DNA from: Limnomonas spitsbergensis
Taxonomy: Eukaryota; Chlorophyta; Chlorophyceae; Chlamydomonadales
Assembly: GCA_037349105.1 (NCBI GenBank)
Contig: JAYJMM010000113.1
Location: 1,178,001-1,242,000 of the forward strand
DNA length: 64,000 bases
Reading direction: 5' to 3'
Each line of letters begins with the position of its first letter. Positions within the stretch are counted from its first letter, which is position 1. Below are positions 34,411-47,810 of the stretch, piece by piece. The translations under genes were made by a program, and so were the position numbers. The notes under the pieces were generated by a model. It searched no databases and was not told the origin of the DNA. It worked only from the letters and a program-made list of their open reading frames with translations.

Positions 34411-37090
34411 TCCGGGGCGCGCACCGGGATATCACGTGGGGATTCACTTACCGTGTATCTTTTGGAGACCCTCACGTGGCCAAGTAAGTTATACGCCCCT
34501 TTTTAAGTTTCGGATCCAGCCGAAAGTCGTCTTTTCTTTTCGGATACCGCCGAAACTGCCATTTTTTCTTCGAACGTCTTGGTCGGTCGTTTCTTGGACC
34601 ATCCGAAGGTCCAATTTTTCTTTCAGCCAATTCCAACTTGTTTTCGGTTGACGCCGAAACGGCTTTGTTTCTGTTCGGCCGTTTTTTGTTATTCTTATAT
34701 CAAACATGGATGGCTTAGCACGGACGTGATTCTTGGCATAAATCATGATCAGATGACATCGATGGGCCACACAGTGGACTGCAGCCAGCCATGGGATATC
34801 ATGTCTCAAAAGCTTGGCCACACCATTGAGGGTGCCGGTGAAATCGGATGCACCATCGCTTGCAAACCCGACCATTTTCGTATGGCCGAGCTTGTTCAAA
34901 GTTCAAAGTTCAAAAAACGTCGGCGACACATCGGCAAAAACGCAGCCAGGCTTCGGCCTTCGGCCGAACCCAACCGTCGATAACTTGCGGCCAACGGCCG
35001 CAGTCACCCTTTTTTCTTTCGGCTCCCGCAGAAAGCCCCTACCGGGACTTTCGCCTTTTATTCTTTTCGTCCCAAAATCTTCGGCCGCCGATCGGCATTA
35101 ACCTCGCTGTGCCGGACATATCATGAACAACATGTTGTCGTGGGAACCATTGGTCCGCGAAGTATTGAACCGCCCGGGTCGCCTCCTTCAAGGCCGCCTG
35201 TTGGGATGTGCCTCACAGCCCGTCCATCATGATATATAGGTCATCCCTAGAGGGCAGGCTCCGGCGGAATGCCTTTGTATTGTATGCCTTGATATGGTGG
35301 TCCAGACACTCCTTCTGAGCTGCGGCTCTATCCTCCGGGGGGGGCATGGCTGATTGGGCGGGGATTGGGAAAGCAGAATGCCGTGCACCGTGGTCGCCGG
35401 TGTTGCCCTTGGAGTGAGTCGCGACGGCATCAGCTGCTCCCGCGGAATGGCAATGGATTGCGGCCTAGGCGGCCGGCCTCCCCCTTTTGGCCCGGGCCAC
35501 TCAGCTGGTGCTTCAATCTTAACCGGGGCGACGACAGGAAGGCCCCGGAGGTGAATGGCCGCTGGACCGTCAACCATAATAAACGAGTATTTATACCATG
35601 TATCGTGTGCAAAACAAAGAAGAGAACGTGCAAAGCTGAATCTGATTTGGCGCAAAAGCGGCAATCTGAAGTCCTGCGCAAAGTAGCATGGCCATGATCT
35701 TAAACACGAGGAGAGCTGATGAGGATTCAATGAAGCTTAGTTGGGCACTTCTGTCCTCCATACGGAGCATGAAAATACCCAGCCTCGCAACATGTGATAG
35801 CCCAGCTCTGAACTGCGACCATGCCAAGGGCTCAGACCGGTACATGTATTTATGTAACGAGTTGTAGTTGCGGTCCATTTTGGTCAAGAGTAACCAAGCC
35901 AAGTACTGAATGGGACCAATGGAGAAAGTGTTGTCACTCGATACTACCGTTATCATGACAGTTGTGTCCTGCCTTCCTTCCCGGTTCCGGAATTCCTGAC
36001 GTTTCTCGAATGTCGGCCTTAAGGCGGCAGTTAGTCACATGCGCGCTCCTTATGTGTTGGCATGGGGGAGTCAGGGTCTGCTCAGGGTCAGGGTCTGCAA
36101 AGAATCAATGTCCACTTAGGGTCGGGGTCCGTTCAGGTCCATGGTCCGTTCTGGTGTAGGGTCCGGTCAGGGTCCGGCTTGGGTCAGGCACGCCTCTGTT
36201 ATTTTGCCTACTGCGGCATGGTGAACGCTCGCCATCTCAGTTGGGACTTCATGCAATCTAGATCCGCACTCCCCTTGGATCAGTGTACCTTGCTGTCATT
36301 GAGCAGGTACCGCGAGTACACTCAAGCTGTCCCTTTTGAAATTGGAATCCTCCGATGGGTCCACTGCCAATCCTGTTTTTTAAACCATGCTTAATGGCGG
36401 TCTTTAGGCCGTGCCCCCTAACTCTCCCTGACCTTCTGATGCAGTGGGGCTCCAAGATTCACGCTCCTCACATCGCACGTCAGGCTCGGAGATCCTCTCA
36501 GCTCACGTCACGTTGCTACTCAAGAATTGCTTACCTTCGCACACTCCTAGAACACTTAAAACTTGGACTCAGCAATCCACTGATCCACAACTTTACTTCT
36601 GTCAACACTTGGCATACACGCGGTCAGACCATCACCGTTGATCCAAATGGACATGTAACAATCAATATGGGTTTATAATTCCTCAAATTTGACCGTCTAG
36701 TCTCTCCACACGGCTTACCCGGAATTCCACTTCCGGGGCCTTGCTAGATCTTTACTTGGCAATTCTTCAAGTTGAGGGTCGCTGCTAAATGCTATTTTCA
36801 GTCTGTTAAGGGCAGAATTTAGCTTCACAAACAAAAAATCAGATTCACAGCGCAAACAACGTTAGCATGAACTGGTGACTGAGGCTAGTCAGGCAAAAAC
36901 CGCGTTGTCCTTTTTTAAGGACACAGGAAAGGCGCTTTATATCCGTGGGCGACTTCTTCCTCACGACAGTGACGGACGCCTACGGGTGAGCTCAGTGACT
37001 ACACGTTGGTCGCAATATTGTACATGTTAGGCTGCTTTCTGGACTATGGATAAGTAAAGCTTGTTCGGCTATGGGCCTCTCGCCTTAGCT
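34411..37090 (+). repeat. Unit 12, beta body, one tail (2680 bp)
   Basis: Beta body in its G-rich region, but with the shortened T run (CCCTTTTTTCTTTCGG) of the right zone. The GCACCGGGATATC at its start is shared with unit 13 only. Confidence 0.95.
34720..34899 (-). pseudogene. hAT relic, unit 12
   Basis: Same core as unit 11. The downstream frame differs by indel and runs to 136 codons. Confidence 0.73.
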
Positions 37091-39769
37091 TCCGGGGCGC
37101 GCACCGGGATATCACGTGGGGATTCACTTACCGTGTATCTTTTGGAGACCCTCACGTGGCCAAGTAAGTTATACGCCCCTTTGTAAGTTTCGGATCCAGC
37201 CGAAAGTCGTCTTTTCTTTTCGGATACCGCCGAAACTGCCATTTTTCCTTCGAACGTCTTGGTCGGTCGTTTCTTGGACCATCCGAAGGTCCAATTTTTC
37301 TTTCAGCCAATTCCAACTTGTTTTCGGTTGACGCCGAAACGGCTTTGTTTCTGTTCGGCCGTTTTTTGTTATTCTTATATCAAACATGGATGGCTTAGCA
37401 CGGACGTGATTCTTGGCATAAATCATGATCAGATGACATCGATGGGCCACACAGTGGACTGCAACCAGCCATGGGATATCATGTCTCAAAAGCTTGGCCA
37501 CACCATTCAGGGTGCCGGTGAAATCGGATGCACCATCGCTTGCAAACCCGACCATTTTCGTATGGCCGAGCTTGTTCAAAGTTCAAAGTTCAAAAAACGT
37601 CGGCGACACATCGGCAAAAACGCAGCCAGGCTTCGGCCTTCGGCCGAACCTAACCGTCGATAACTTGCGGCCAACGGCCGCAGTCACCCTTTTTTCTTTC
37701 GGCTCCCGCAGAAAGCCCCTACCGGGACTTTCGGCTTTTATTCTTTTCGTCCCAAAATCTTCGGCCGCCGATCGGCATTAACCTCGCTGTGCCGGACATA
37801 TCATGATCAACATGTTGTCGTGGGAACCATTGGTCCGCGAAGTATTGAACCGCCCGGGTCGCCTCCTTCAAGGCCGCATGTTGGGATGTGCCTCACAGCC
37901 CGTCCATCATGATATATAGGTCATCCCTAGAGGGCAGGCTCCGGCGGAATGCCTTTGTATTGTATGCCTTGATATGGTGGTCCAGACACTCCTTCTGAGC
38001 TGCGGCTCTATCCTCCGGGGGGGGCATGGCTGATTGGGCGGGGATTGGGAAAGCAGAATGCCGTGCACCGTGGTCGCCGGTGTTGCCCTTGGAGTGAGTC
38101 GCGACGGCATCAGCTGCTCCCGCGGAATGGCAATGGATTGCGGCCTAGGCGGCCGGCCTCCCCCTTTTGGCCCGGGCCACTCAGCTGGTGCTTCAATCTT
38201 AACCGGGGAGACGACAGGAAGGCCCCGGAGGTGAATGGCCGCTGGACCGTCAATTATAATAAACGAGTATTTATACCATGTATCGTGTGCAAAACAAAGA
38301 AGAGAACGTGCAAAGCTGAATCTGATTTGGCGCAAAAGCGGCAATCTGAAGTCCTGCGCACAGTAGCATGGCCATGATCTCAAACATGAGGAGAGCTGAT
38401 GAGGATTCAATGAAGCTTAGTTGGGCACTTCTGTCCTCCATACGGAGCATGACAATACCCAGCCACGCAACATGTGATAGCCCAGCTCTGAACTGCGACC
38501 ATGCCAAGGGCTCAGACCGGTACATGTATTTATGTAACGAGTTGTAGTTGCGGTCCATTTTGGTCAAGAGTAACCAAGCCAAATACTGAATGGGCCCAAT
38601 GGAGAAAGTGTTGTCACTCGATACTACCGTTATCATGACAGTTGTCTCCTGCCTTCCTTTCCGGTTCCGGAATTCCTGACGTTTCTCGAATGTCGGCCTT
38701 AAGGCGGCAGTTAGTCACATGCGCGCTCCTTATGTGTTGGCATGAGGGAGTCAGGGTCCGCTCAGGGTCAGGGTCTACTCAAAATCAATGTCCGCTTAGG
38801 GTCGGGGTCCGTTCAGGTCCATGGTCCGTTCTGGTGTAGGGTCCGGTCAGGGTCCGGCTTGGGTCAGGCACGCCTCTGTTATTTTGCCTACTGCGGCATG
38901 GTGAACGCTTGCCATCTCAGTTGGGACTTCATGCAATCTAGATCCGCACTCCCTTTGGATCAGTGTACCTTGCTGTCATTGAGCAGGTACCGCGAGTACA
39001 CTCAAGCTGTCCCTTTTGAAATTGGAATCCTCCGATGGGTCCACTGCCAATCCTGTTTTGTAAACCATGTTTAATGGTGGTCTTTAAGCCGTGCCCCCTA
39101 ACTCTCCCTGACCTTCTGATGCAGTGGGGCTCCAAGATTCACGCTCCTCACATCGCACGTCAGGCTCGGAGATCCTCTCAGCTCACGTCACGTTGCTACT
39201 CAATAATTGCTTACCTTCGCACAATCCTAGAACACTTAAAACCTGGACTCAGCAATCCACTGATCCACAACTTTACTTCTGTCAACACTTGGCATGTACG
39301 CGGTCAGACCATCACCGTTGATCCAAATGCACATGTAACAATCAATATGGGTTTATAATTCCTCAACTTTGATCGTCTAGTCTCTCCACACGGCTTACCC
39401 GGAATTCCACTTCCGGGGCCTTGCTAGATCTTTACTTGGCAATTCTTCAAGTTGAGGGTCGCTGCTAAATGCTATTTTCAGTCTGTTAAGGGCAGAATTT
39501 AGCTTTACAAACAAAAAATCAGATTCACAGCGCAAACAACGTTAGCATGAACTGGTGACTGAGGCTAGTCAGGCAAAAACCGCGTTGTCCTTTTTAAGGA
39601 CACAGGAAAGGCGCTTTATATCCTTGGGCGACTTCTTCCTCACGACAGTGACGGACGCCTACGGGTGAGCTCAGTGACTACACGTTGGTCGCAATATTGT
39701 ACATGTTAGGCTGCTTTCTGGACTATGGATAAGTAAAGCTTGTTCGGCTATGGGCCTCTCGCCTTAGCT
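37091..39769 (+). repeat. Unit 13, first gamma unit (2679 bp)
   Basis: First unit with the gamma markers GGGGAGACGAC (near 38206), TTGGCATGTACGCGG (near 39290), GGTGGTCTTTAAGCC and CTCAACTTTGATCG in the tail. Its G-rich tract has the ACTCAAAATC form. Confidence 0.95.
37400..37579 (-). pseudogene. hAT relic, unit 13
   Basis: As unit 11 but with Ala to Val just before the CxxH box (PWLVAVHC) and one silent change. Confidence 0.73.
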
Positions 39770-42451
39770 TCCGGGGCGCGCACCGGGAGATCACGTGGGG
39801 ATTCACTTACCGTGTATCTTTTGGAGACCCTCACGTGGCCAAGTAAGTTATACGCCCCTTTTTAAGTTTCGGATCCAGCCGAAAGTCGTCTTTTCTTTTC
39901 GGATACCGCCGAAACTGCCATTTTTTCCTTCGTACGTCTTGGTCGGTCGTTTCTTGGACCATCCGAAGGTCCAATTTTTCTTTCAGCCAATTCCAACTTG
40001 TTTTCGGTTGACGCCGAAACGGCTTTGTTTCTGTTCGGCCGTTTTTTGTTATTCTTATATCAAACATGGATGGCTTAGCACGGACGTGATTCTTGGCATA
40101 AATCATGATCAGATGACATCGATGGGCCACACAGTGGACTGCAGCCAGCCATGGGATATCATGTCTCAAAAGCTTGGCCACACCATTGAGGGTGCCGGTG
40201 AAATCGGATGCACCATCGCTTGCAAACCCGACCAGTTTCGTGTGGCCGAGCTTGTTCAAAGTTCAAAGTTCAAAAAACGTCGGCGACACATCGGCAAAAA
40301 CGCAGCCAGGCTTTGGCCTTCGGCCGAACCCAACCGTCGATAACTTGCGGCCAACGGCCGCAGTCACCCTTTTTTTCTTTCGGCTCCCGCAGAAAGCCCC
40401 TACCGGTACTTTCGGCTTTTATTCTTTTCGTCCCAAAATCTTCGGCCGCCGATCGGCATTAACCTCGCTGTGCCGGACATATCATGATCAACATGTTGTC
40501 GTGGGAACCATTGGTCCGCGAAGTATTGAACCGCCCGGGTCGCCTCCTTCAAGGCCGCATGTTGGGATGTGCCTCGCAGCCCGTCCATCATGATATATAG
40601 GTCATCCCTAGAGGGCAGGCTCCGGCGGAATGCCTTTGTATTGTATGCCTTGATATGGTGGTCCGGACACTCCTTCTGAGCTGCGGCTCTATCCTCCGGG
40701 GGGGGCCTGGCTGATTGGGCGGGGATTGGGAAAGCAGAATGCCGTGCACCGTGGTCGCCGGTGTTGCCCTTGGAGTGAGTCGCGACGGCATCAGCTGCTC
40801 CCGCGGAATGGCAATGGATTGCGGCCTAGGCGGCCGGCCTCCCCCTTTTGGCCCGGGCCACTCAGCTGGTGCTTCAATCTTAACCGGGGAGACGACAGGA
40901 AGGCCCCGGAGGTGAATGGCCGCTGGACCGTCAACCATAATAAACGAGTATTTATACCATGTATCGTGTGCAAAACAAAGAAGAGAACGTGCAAAGCTGA
41001 ATCTGATTTGGCGCAAAAGCGGCAATCTGAAGTCCTGCGCACAGTAGCATGGCCATGATCTCAAACATGAGGAGAGCTGATGAGGATTCAATGAAGCTTA
41101 GTTGGGCACTTCTGTCCTCCATACGGAGCATGACAATACCCAGCCACGCAACATGTGATAGCCCAGCTCTGAACTGCGACCATGCCAAGGGCTCAGACCG
41201 GTACATGTATTTATGTAATGAGTTGTAGTTGCGGTCCATTTTGGTCAAGAGTAACCAAGCCAAGTACTGAATGGGCCCAATGGAGAAAGTGTTGTCACTC
41301 GATACTACCGTTATCATGACAGTTGTCTCCTGCCTTCCTTTCCGGTTCCGGAATTCCTGACGTTTCTCGAATGTCGGCCTTAAGGCGGCAGTTAGTCACA
41401 TGCGCGCTCCTTATGTGTTGGCATGAGGGAGTCAGGGTCCGCTCAGGGTCAGGGTCTACTCAAAATCAATGTCCGCTTAGGGTCGGGGTCCGTTCAGGTC
41501 CATGGTCCGTTCTGGTGTAGGGTCCGGTCAGGGTCCGGCTTGGGTCAGGCACGCCTCTGTTATTTTGCCTACTGCGGCATGGTGAACGCTTGCCATCTCA
41601 GTTGGGACTTCATGCAATCTAGATCCGCACTCCCTTTGGATCAGTGTACCTTGCTGTCATTGAGCAGGTACCGCGAGTACACTCAAGCTGTCCCTTTTGA
41701 AATTGGAATCCTCCGATGGGTCCACTGCCAATCCTGTTTTGTAAACCATGCTTAATGGTGGTCTTTAAGCCGTGCCCCCTAACTCTCCCTGACCTTCTGA
41801 TGCAGTGGGGCTCCAAGATTCACGCTCCTCACATCGCACGTCAGGCTCGGAGATCCTCTCAGCTCACGTCACGTTGCTACTCAAGAATTGCTTACCTTCG
41901 CACAATCCTAGAACACTTAAAACCTGGACTCAGCAATCCACTGATCCACAACTTTACTTCTGTCAACACTTGGCATGTACGCGGTCAGACCATCACCGTT
42001 GATCCAAATGCACATGTAACAATCAATATGGGTTTATAATTCCTCAACTTTGATCGTCTAGTCTCTCCACACGGCTTACCCGGAATTCCACTTCCGGGGC
42101 CTTGCTAGATCTTTACTTGGCAATTCTTCAAGTTGAGGGTCGCTGCTAAATGCTATTTTCAGTCGGTTAAGGGCAGAATTTAGCTTTACAAACAAAAAAT
42201 CAGATTCACAGCGCAAACAACGTTAGCATGAACTGGTGACTGAGGCTAGTCAGGCAAAAACCGCGTTGTCCTTTTTTAAGGACACAGGAAAGGCGCTTTA
42301 TATCCTTGGGCGACTTCTTCCTCACGACAGTGACGGACGCCTACGGGTGAGCTCAGTGACTACACGTTGGTCGCAATATTGTACATGTTAGGCTGCTTTC
42401 TGGACTATGGATAAGTAAAGCTTGTTCGGCTATGGGCCTCTCGCCTTAGCT
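39770..42451 (+). repeat. Unit 14, gamma (2682 bp)
   Basis: Gamma body. Carries ACCAGTTTCGTGTGGCC near 40232, shared only with unit 22. Keeps the longer T run before the dyad at about 40380. Confidence 0.95.
40080..40259 (-). pseudogene. hAT relic, unit 14
   Basis: Leu at residue 9 (TKLVGF), as I remember the family consensus; otherwise CVAHRC. Shares this with unit 22. Confidence 0.73.
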
Positions 42452-45131
42452 TCCGGGGCGCGCACCGGGAGATCACGTGGGGATTCACTTACCGTGTATC
42501 TTTTGGAGACCCTCACGTGGCCAATTAAGTTATACGCCCCTTTTTAAGTTTCGGATCCAGCCGAAAGTCGTCTTTTCTTTTCGGATACCGCCGAAACTGC
42601 CATTTTTCCTTCGAACGTCTTGGTCGGTCGTTTCTTGGACCATCCGAAGGTCCAATTTTTCTTTCAGCCAATTCCAACTTGTTTTCGGTTGACGCCGAAA
42701 CGGCTTTGTTTCTGTTCGGCCGTTTTTTGTTATTCTTATATCAAACATGGATGGCTTAGCACGGACGTGATTCTTGGCATAAATCATGATCAGATGACAT
42801 CGATGGGCCACACAGTGGACTGCAGCCAGCCATGGGATATCATGTCTCAAAAGCTTGGCCACACCATTGAGGGTGCCGGTGAAATCGGATGCACCATCGC
42901 TTGCAAACCCGACCATTTTCGTATGGCCGAGCTTGTTCACAGTTCAAAGTTCAAAAAACGTCGGCGACACATCGGCAAAAACGCAGCCAGGCTTCGGCCT
43001 TCGGCCGAACCCAACCGTCGATAACTTGCGGCCAACGGCCGCAGTCACCCTTTTTTCTTTCGGCTCCCGCAGAAAGCCCCTACCGGGACTTTCGGCTTTT
43101 ATTCTTTTCGTCCCAAAATCTTCGGCCGCCGATCGGCATTAACCTCGTTGTGCCGGACATATCATGATCAACATGTTGTCGTGGGAACCATTGGTCCGCG
43201 AAGTATTGAACCGCCCGGGTCGCCTCCTTCAAGGCCGCATGTTGGGATGTGCCTCGCAGCCCGTCCATCATGATATATAGGTCATCCCTAGAGGGCAGGC
43301 TCCGGCGGAATGCCTTTGTATTGTATGCCTTGATATGGTGGTCCGGACACTCCTTCTGAGCTGCGGCTCTATCCTCCGGGGGGGGCCTGGCTGATTGGGC
43401 GGGGATTGGGAAAGCAGAATGCCGTGCACCGTGGTCGCCGGTGTTGCCCTTGGAGTGAGTCGCGACGGCATCAGCTGCTCCCGCGGAATGGCAATGGATT
43501 GCGGCCTAGGCGGCTGGCCTCCCCCTTTTGGCCCGGGCCACTCAGCTGGTGCTTCAATCTTAACCGGGGAGACGACATGAAGGCCCCGGAGGTGAATGGC
43601 CGCTGGACCGTCAACCATAATAAACGAGTATTTATACCATGTATCGTGTGCAAAACAAAGAAGAGAACGTGCAAAGCTGAATCTGATTTGGCGCAAAAGC
43701 GGCAATCTGAAGTCCTGCGCACAGTAGCATGGCCATGATCTCAAACATGAGGAGAGCTGATGAGGATTCAATGAAGCTTAGTTGGGCACTTCTGTCCTCC
43801 ATACGGAGCATGACAATACCCAGCCACGCAACATGTGATAGCCCAGCTCTGAACTGCGACCATGCCAAGGGCTCAGACCGGTACATGTATTTATGTAATG
43901 AGTTGTAGTTGCGGTCCATTTTGGTCAAGAGTAACCAAGCCAAGTACTGAATGGGCCCAATGGAGAAAGTGTTGTCACTCGATACTACCGTTATCATGAC
44001 AGTTGTCTCCTGCCTTCCTTTCCGGTTCCGGAATTCCTGACGTTTCTCGAATGTCGGCCTTAAGGCGGCAGTTAGTCACATGCGCGCTCCTTATGTGTTG
44101 GCATGAGGGAGTCAGGGTCCGCTCAGGGTCAGGGTCTACTCAAAATCAATGTCCGCTTAGGGTCGGGGTCCGTTCAGGTCCATGGTCCGTTCTGGTGTAG
44201 GGTCCGGTCAGGGTCCGGCTTGGGTCAGGCACGCCTCTGTTATTTTGCCTACTGCGGCATGGTGAACGCTCGCCATATCAGTTGGGACTTCATGCAATCT
44301 AGATCCGCACTCCCCTTGGATCAGTGTACCTTGCTGTCATTGAGCAGGTACCGCGAGTACACTCAAGCTGTCCCTTTTGAAATTGGAATCCTCCGATGGG
44401 TCCACTGCCAATCCTGTTTTTTAAACCATGCTTAATGGTGGTCTTTAAGCCGTGCCCCCTAACTCTCCCTGACCTTCTGATGCAGTGGGGCTCCAAGATT
44501 CACGCTCCTCACATCGCACGTCAGGCTCGGAGATCCTCTCAGCTCACGTCACGTTGCTACTCAAGAATTGCTTACCTTCGCACAATCCTAGAACACTTAA
44601 AACCTGGACTCAGCAATCCACTGATCCACAACTTTACTTCTGTCAACACTTGGCATGTACGCGGTCAGACCATCACCGTTGATCCAAATGCACATGTAAC
44701 AATCAATATGGGTTTATAATTCCTCAACTTTGATCGTCTAGTCTCTCCACACGGCTTACCCGGAATTCCACTTCCGGGGCCTTGCTAGATCTTTACTTGG
44801 CAATTCTTCAAGTTGAGGGTCGCTGCTAAATGCTATTTTCAGTCGGTTAAGGGCAGAATTTAGCTTTACAAACAAAAAATCAGATTCACAGCGCAAACAA
44901 CGTTAGCATGAACTGGTGACTGAGGCTAGTCAGGCAAAAACCGCGTTGTCCTTTTTTAAGGACACAGGAAAGGCGCTTTATATCCTTGGGCGACTTCTTC
45001 CTCACGACAGTGACGGACGCCTACGGGTGAGCTCAGTGACTACACGTTGGTCGCAATATTGTACATGTTAGGCTGCTTTCTGGACTATGGATAAGTAAAG
45101 CTTGTTCGGCTATGGGCCTCTCGCCTTAGCT
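42452..45131 (+). repeat. Unit 15, gamma (2680 bp)
   Basis: Gamma body. GCGGCTGGCC near 43511 breaks both the SfiI-type and FseI-type palindromes, as in unit 16. AGTCGGTTAAGGG in the tail is shared with units 14, 16 and 17. Confidence 0.95.
42761..42940 (-). pseudogene. hAT relic, unit 15
   Basis: Gly5, Met9, CVAHRC form. The upstream microduplication is altered (TTCACAGTTC near 42936). Confidence 0.73.
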
Positions 45132-47810
45132 TCCGGGGCGCGCACCGGGAGATCACGTGGGGATTCACTTACCGTGTATCTTTTGGAGAACCTCACGTGG
45201 CCAAGTAAGTTATACGCCCCTTTTTAAGTTTCGGATCCAGCCGAAAGTCGTCTTTTCTTTTCGGATACCGCCGAAACTGCCATTTTTCCTTCGAACGTCT
45301 TGGTCGGTCGTTTCTTGGACCATCCGAAGGTCCAATTTTTCTTTCAGCCAATTCCAACTTGTTTTCGGTTGACGCCGAAACGGCTTTGTTTCTGTTCGGC
45401 CGTTTTTTGTTATTCTTATATCAAACATGGATGGCTTAGCACGGACGTGATTCTTGGCATAAATCATGATCAGATGACATAGATGGGCCACACAGTGGAC
45501 TGCAGCCAGCCATGGGATATCATGTCTCAAAAGCTTGGCCACACCATTGAGGGTGCCGGTGAAATCGGATGCACCATCGCTTGCAAACCCGACCATTTTC
45601 GTATGGTCGAGCTTGTTCAAAGTTCAAAGTTCAAAAAACGTCGGCGACACATCGGCAAAAACGCAGCCAGGCTTCGGCCTTCGGCCGAACCCAACCGTCG
45701 ATGACTTGCGGCCAACGGCCGCAGTCACCCTTTTTTCTTTCGGCTCCCGCAGAAAGCCCCTACCGGGACTTTCGGCTTTTATTCTTTTCGTCCCGAAATC
45801 TTCGGCCGCCGATCGGCATTAACCTCGCTGTGCCGGACATATCATGATCAACATGTTGTCGTGGGAACCATTGGTCCGCGAAGTATTGAACCGCCCGGGT
45901 CGCCTCCTTCAAGGCCGCATGTTGGGATGTGCCTCGCAGCCCGTCCATCATGATATATAGGTCATCCCTAGAGGGCAGGCTCCGGCGGAATGCCTTTGTA
46001 TTGTATGCCTTAATATGGTGGTCCGGACACTCCTTCTGAGCTGCGGCTCTATCCTCCGGGGGGGGCCTGGCTGATTGGGCGGGGATTGGGAAAGCAGAAT
46101 GCCGTGCACCGTGGTCGCCGGTGTTGCCCTTGGAGTGAGTCGCGACGGCATCAGCTGCTCCCGCGGAATGGCAATGGATTGCGGCCTAGGCGGCTGGCCT
46201 CCCCCTTTTGGCCCGGGCCACTCAGCTGGTGCTTCAATCTTAACCGGGGAGACGACAGGAAGGCCCCGGAGGTGAATGGCCGCTGGACCGTCAACCATAA
46301 TAAACGAGTATTTATACCATGTATCGTGTGCAAAACAAAGAAGAGAACGTGCAAAGCTGAATCTGATTTGGCGCAAAAGCGGCAATCTGAAGTCCTGCGC
46401 ACAGTAGCATGGCCATGATCTCAAACATGAGGAGAGCTGATGAGGATTCAATGAAGCTTAGTTGGGCACTTCTGTCCTCCATACGGAGCATGACAATACC
46501 CAGCCACGCAACATGTGATAGCCCGGCTCTGAACTGCGACCATGCCAAGGGCTCAGACCGGTACATGTATTTATGTAATGAGTTGTAGTTGCGGTCCATT
46601 TTGGTCAAGAGTAACCAAGCCAAGTACTGAATGGGCCCAATGGAGAAAGTGTTGTCACTCGATACTACCGTTATCATGACAGTTGTCTCCTGCCTTCCTT
46701 TCCGGTTCCGGAATTCCTGACGTTTCTCGAATGTCGGCCTTAAGGCGGCAGTTAGTCACATGCGCGCTCCTTATGTGTTGGCATGAGGGAGTCAGGGTCC
46801 GCTCAGGGTCAGGGTCTACTCAAAATCAATTTCCGCTTAGGGTCGGGGTCCGTTCAGGTCCATGGTCCGTTCTGGTGTAGGGTCCGGTCAGGGTCCGGCT
46901 TGGGTCAGGCACGCCTCTGTTATTTTGCCTACTGCGGCATGGTGAACGCTCGCCATATCAGTTGGGACTTCATGCAATCTAGATCCGCACTCCCCTTGGA
47001 TCAGTGTACCTTGCTGTCATTGAGCAGGTACCGCGAGTACACTCAAGCTGTCCCTTTTGAAATTGGAATCCTCCGATGGGTCCACTGCCAATCCTGTTTT
47101 TTAAACCATGCTTAATGGTGGTCTTTAAGCCGTGCCCCCTAACTCTCCCTGACCTTCTGATGCAGTGGGGCTCCAAGATTCACGCTCCTCACATCGCACG
47201 TCAGGCTCGGAGATCCTCTCAGCTCACGTCACGTTGCTACTCAAGAATTGCTTACCTTCGCACAATCCTAGAACACTTAAAACCTGGACTCAGCAATCCA
47301 CTGATCCACAACTTTACTTCTGTCAACACTTGGCATGTACGCGGTCAGACCATCACCGTTGATCCAAATGCACATGTAACAATCAATATGGGTTTATAAT
47401 TCCTCAACTTTGATCGTCTAGTCTCTCCACACGGCTTACCCGGAATTCCACTTCCGGGGCCTTGCTAGATCTTTACTTGGCAATTCTTCAAGTTGAGGGT
47501 CGCTGCTAAATGCTATTTCAGTCGGTTAAGGGCAGAATTTAGCTTTACAAACAAAAAATCAGATTCACAGCGCAAACAACGTAAGCATGAACTGGTGACT
47601 GAGGCTAGTCAGGCAAAAACCGCGTTGTCCTTTTTTAAGGACACAGGAAAGGCGCTTTATATCCTTGGGCGACTTCTTCCTCACGACAGTGACGGACGCC
47701 TACGGGTGAGCTCAGTGACTACACGTTGGTCGCAATATTGTACATGTTAGGCTGCTTTCTGGACTATGGATAAGTAAAGCTTGTTCGGCTATGGGCCTCT
47801 CGCCTTAGCT
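45132..47810 (+). repeat. Unit 16, gamma (2679 bp)
   Basis: Gamma body sharing GCGGCTGGCC with unit 15. Shares TTTTCGTCCCGAAATC and GTCGATGACTTGC with unit 17. The tail has lost one T (GCTATTTCAGTC near 47513). Confidence 0.95.
45441..45620 (-). pseudogene. hAT relic, unit 16
   Basis: Asp5, Met9, CVAHLC form. Confidence 0.73.
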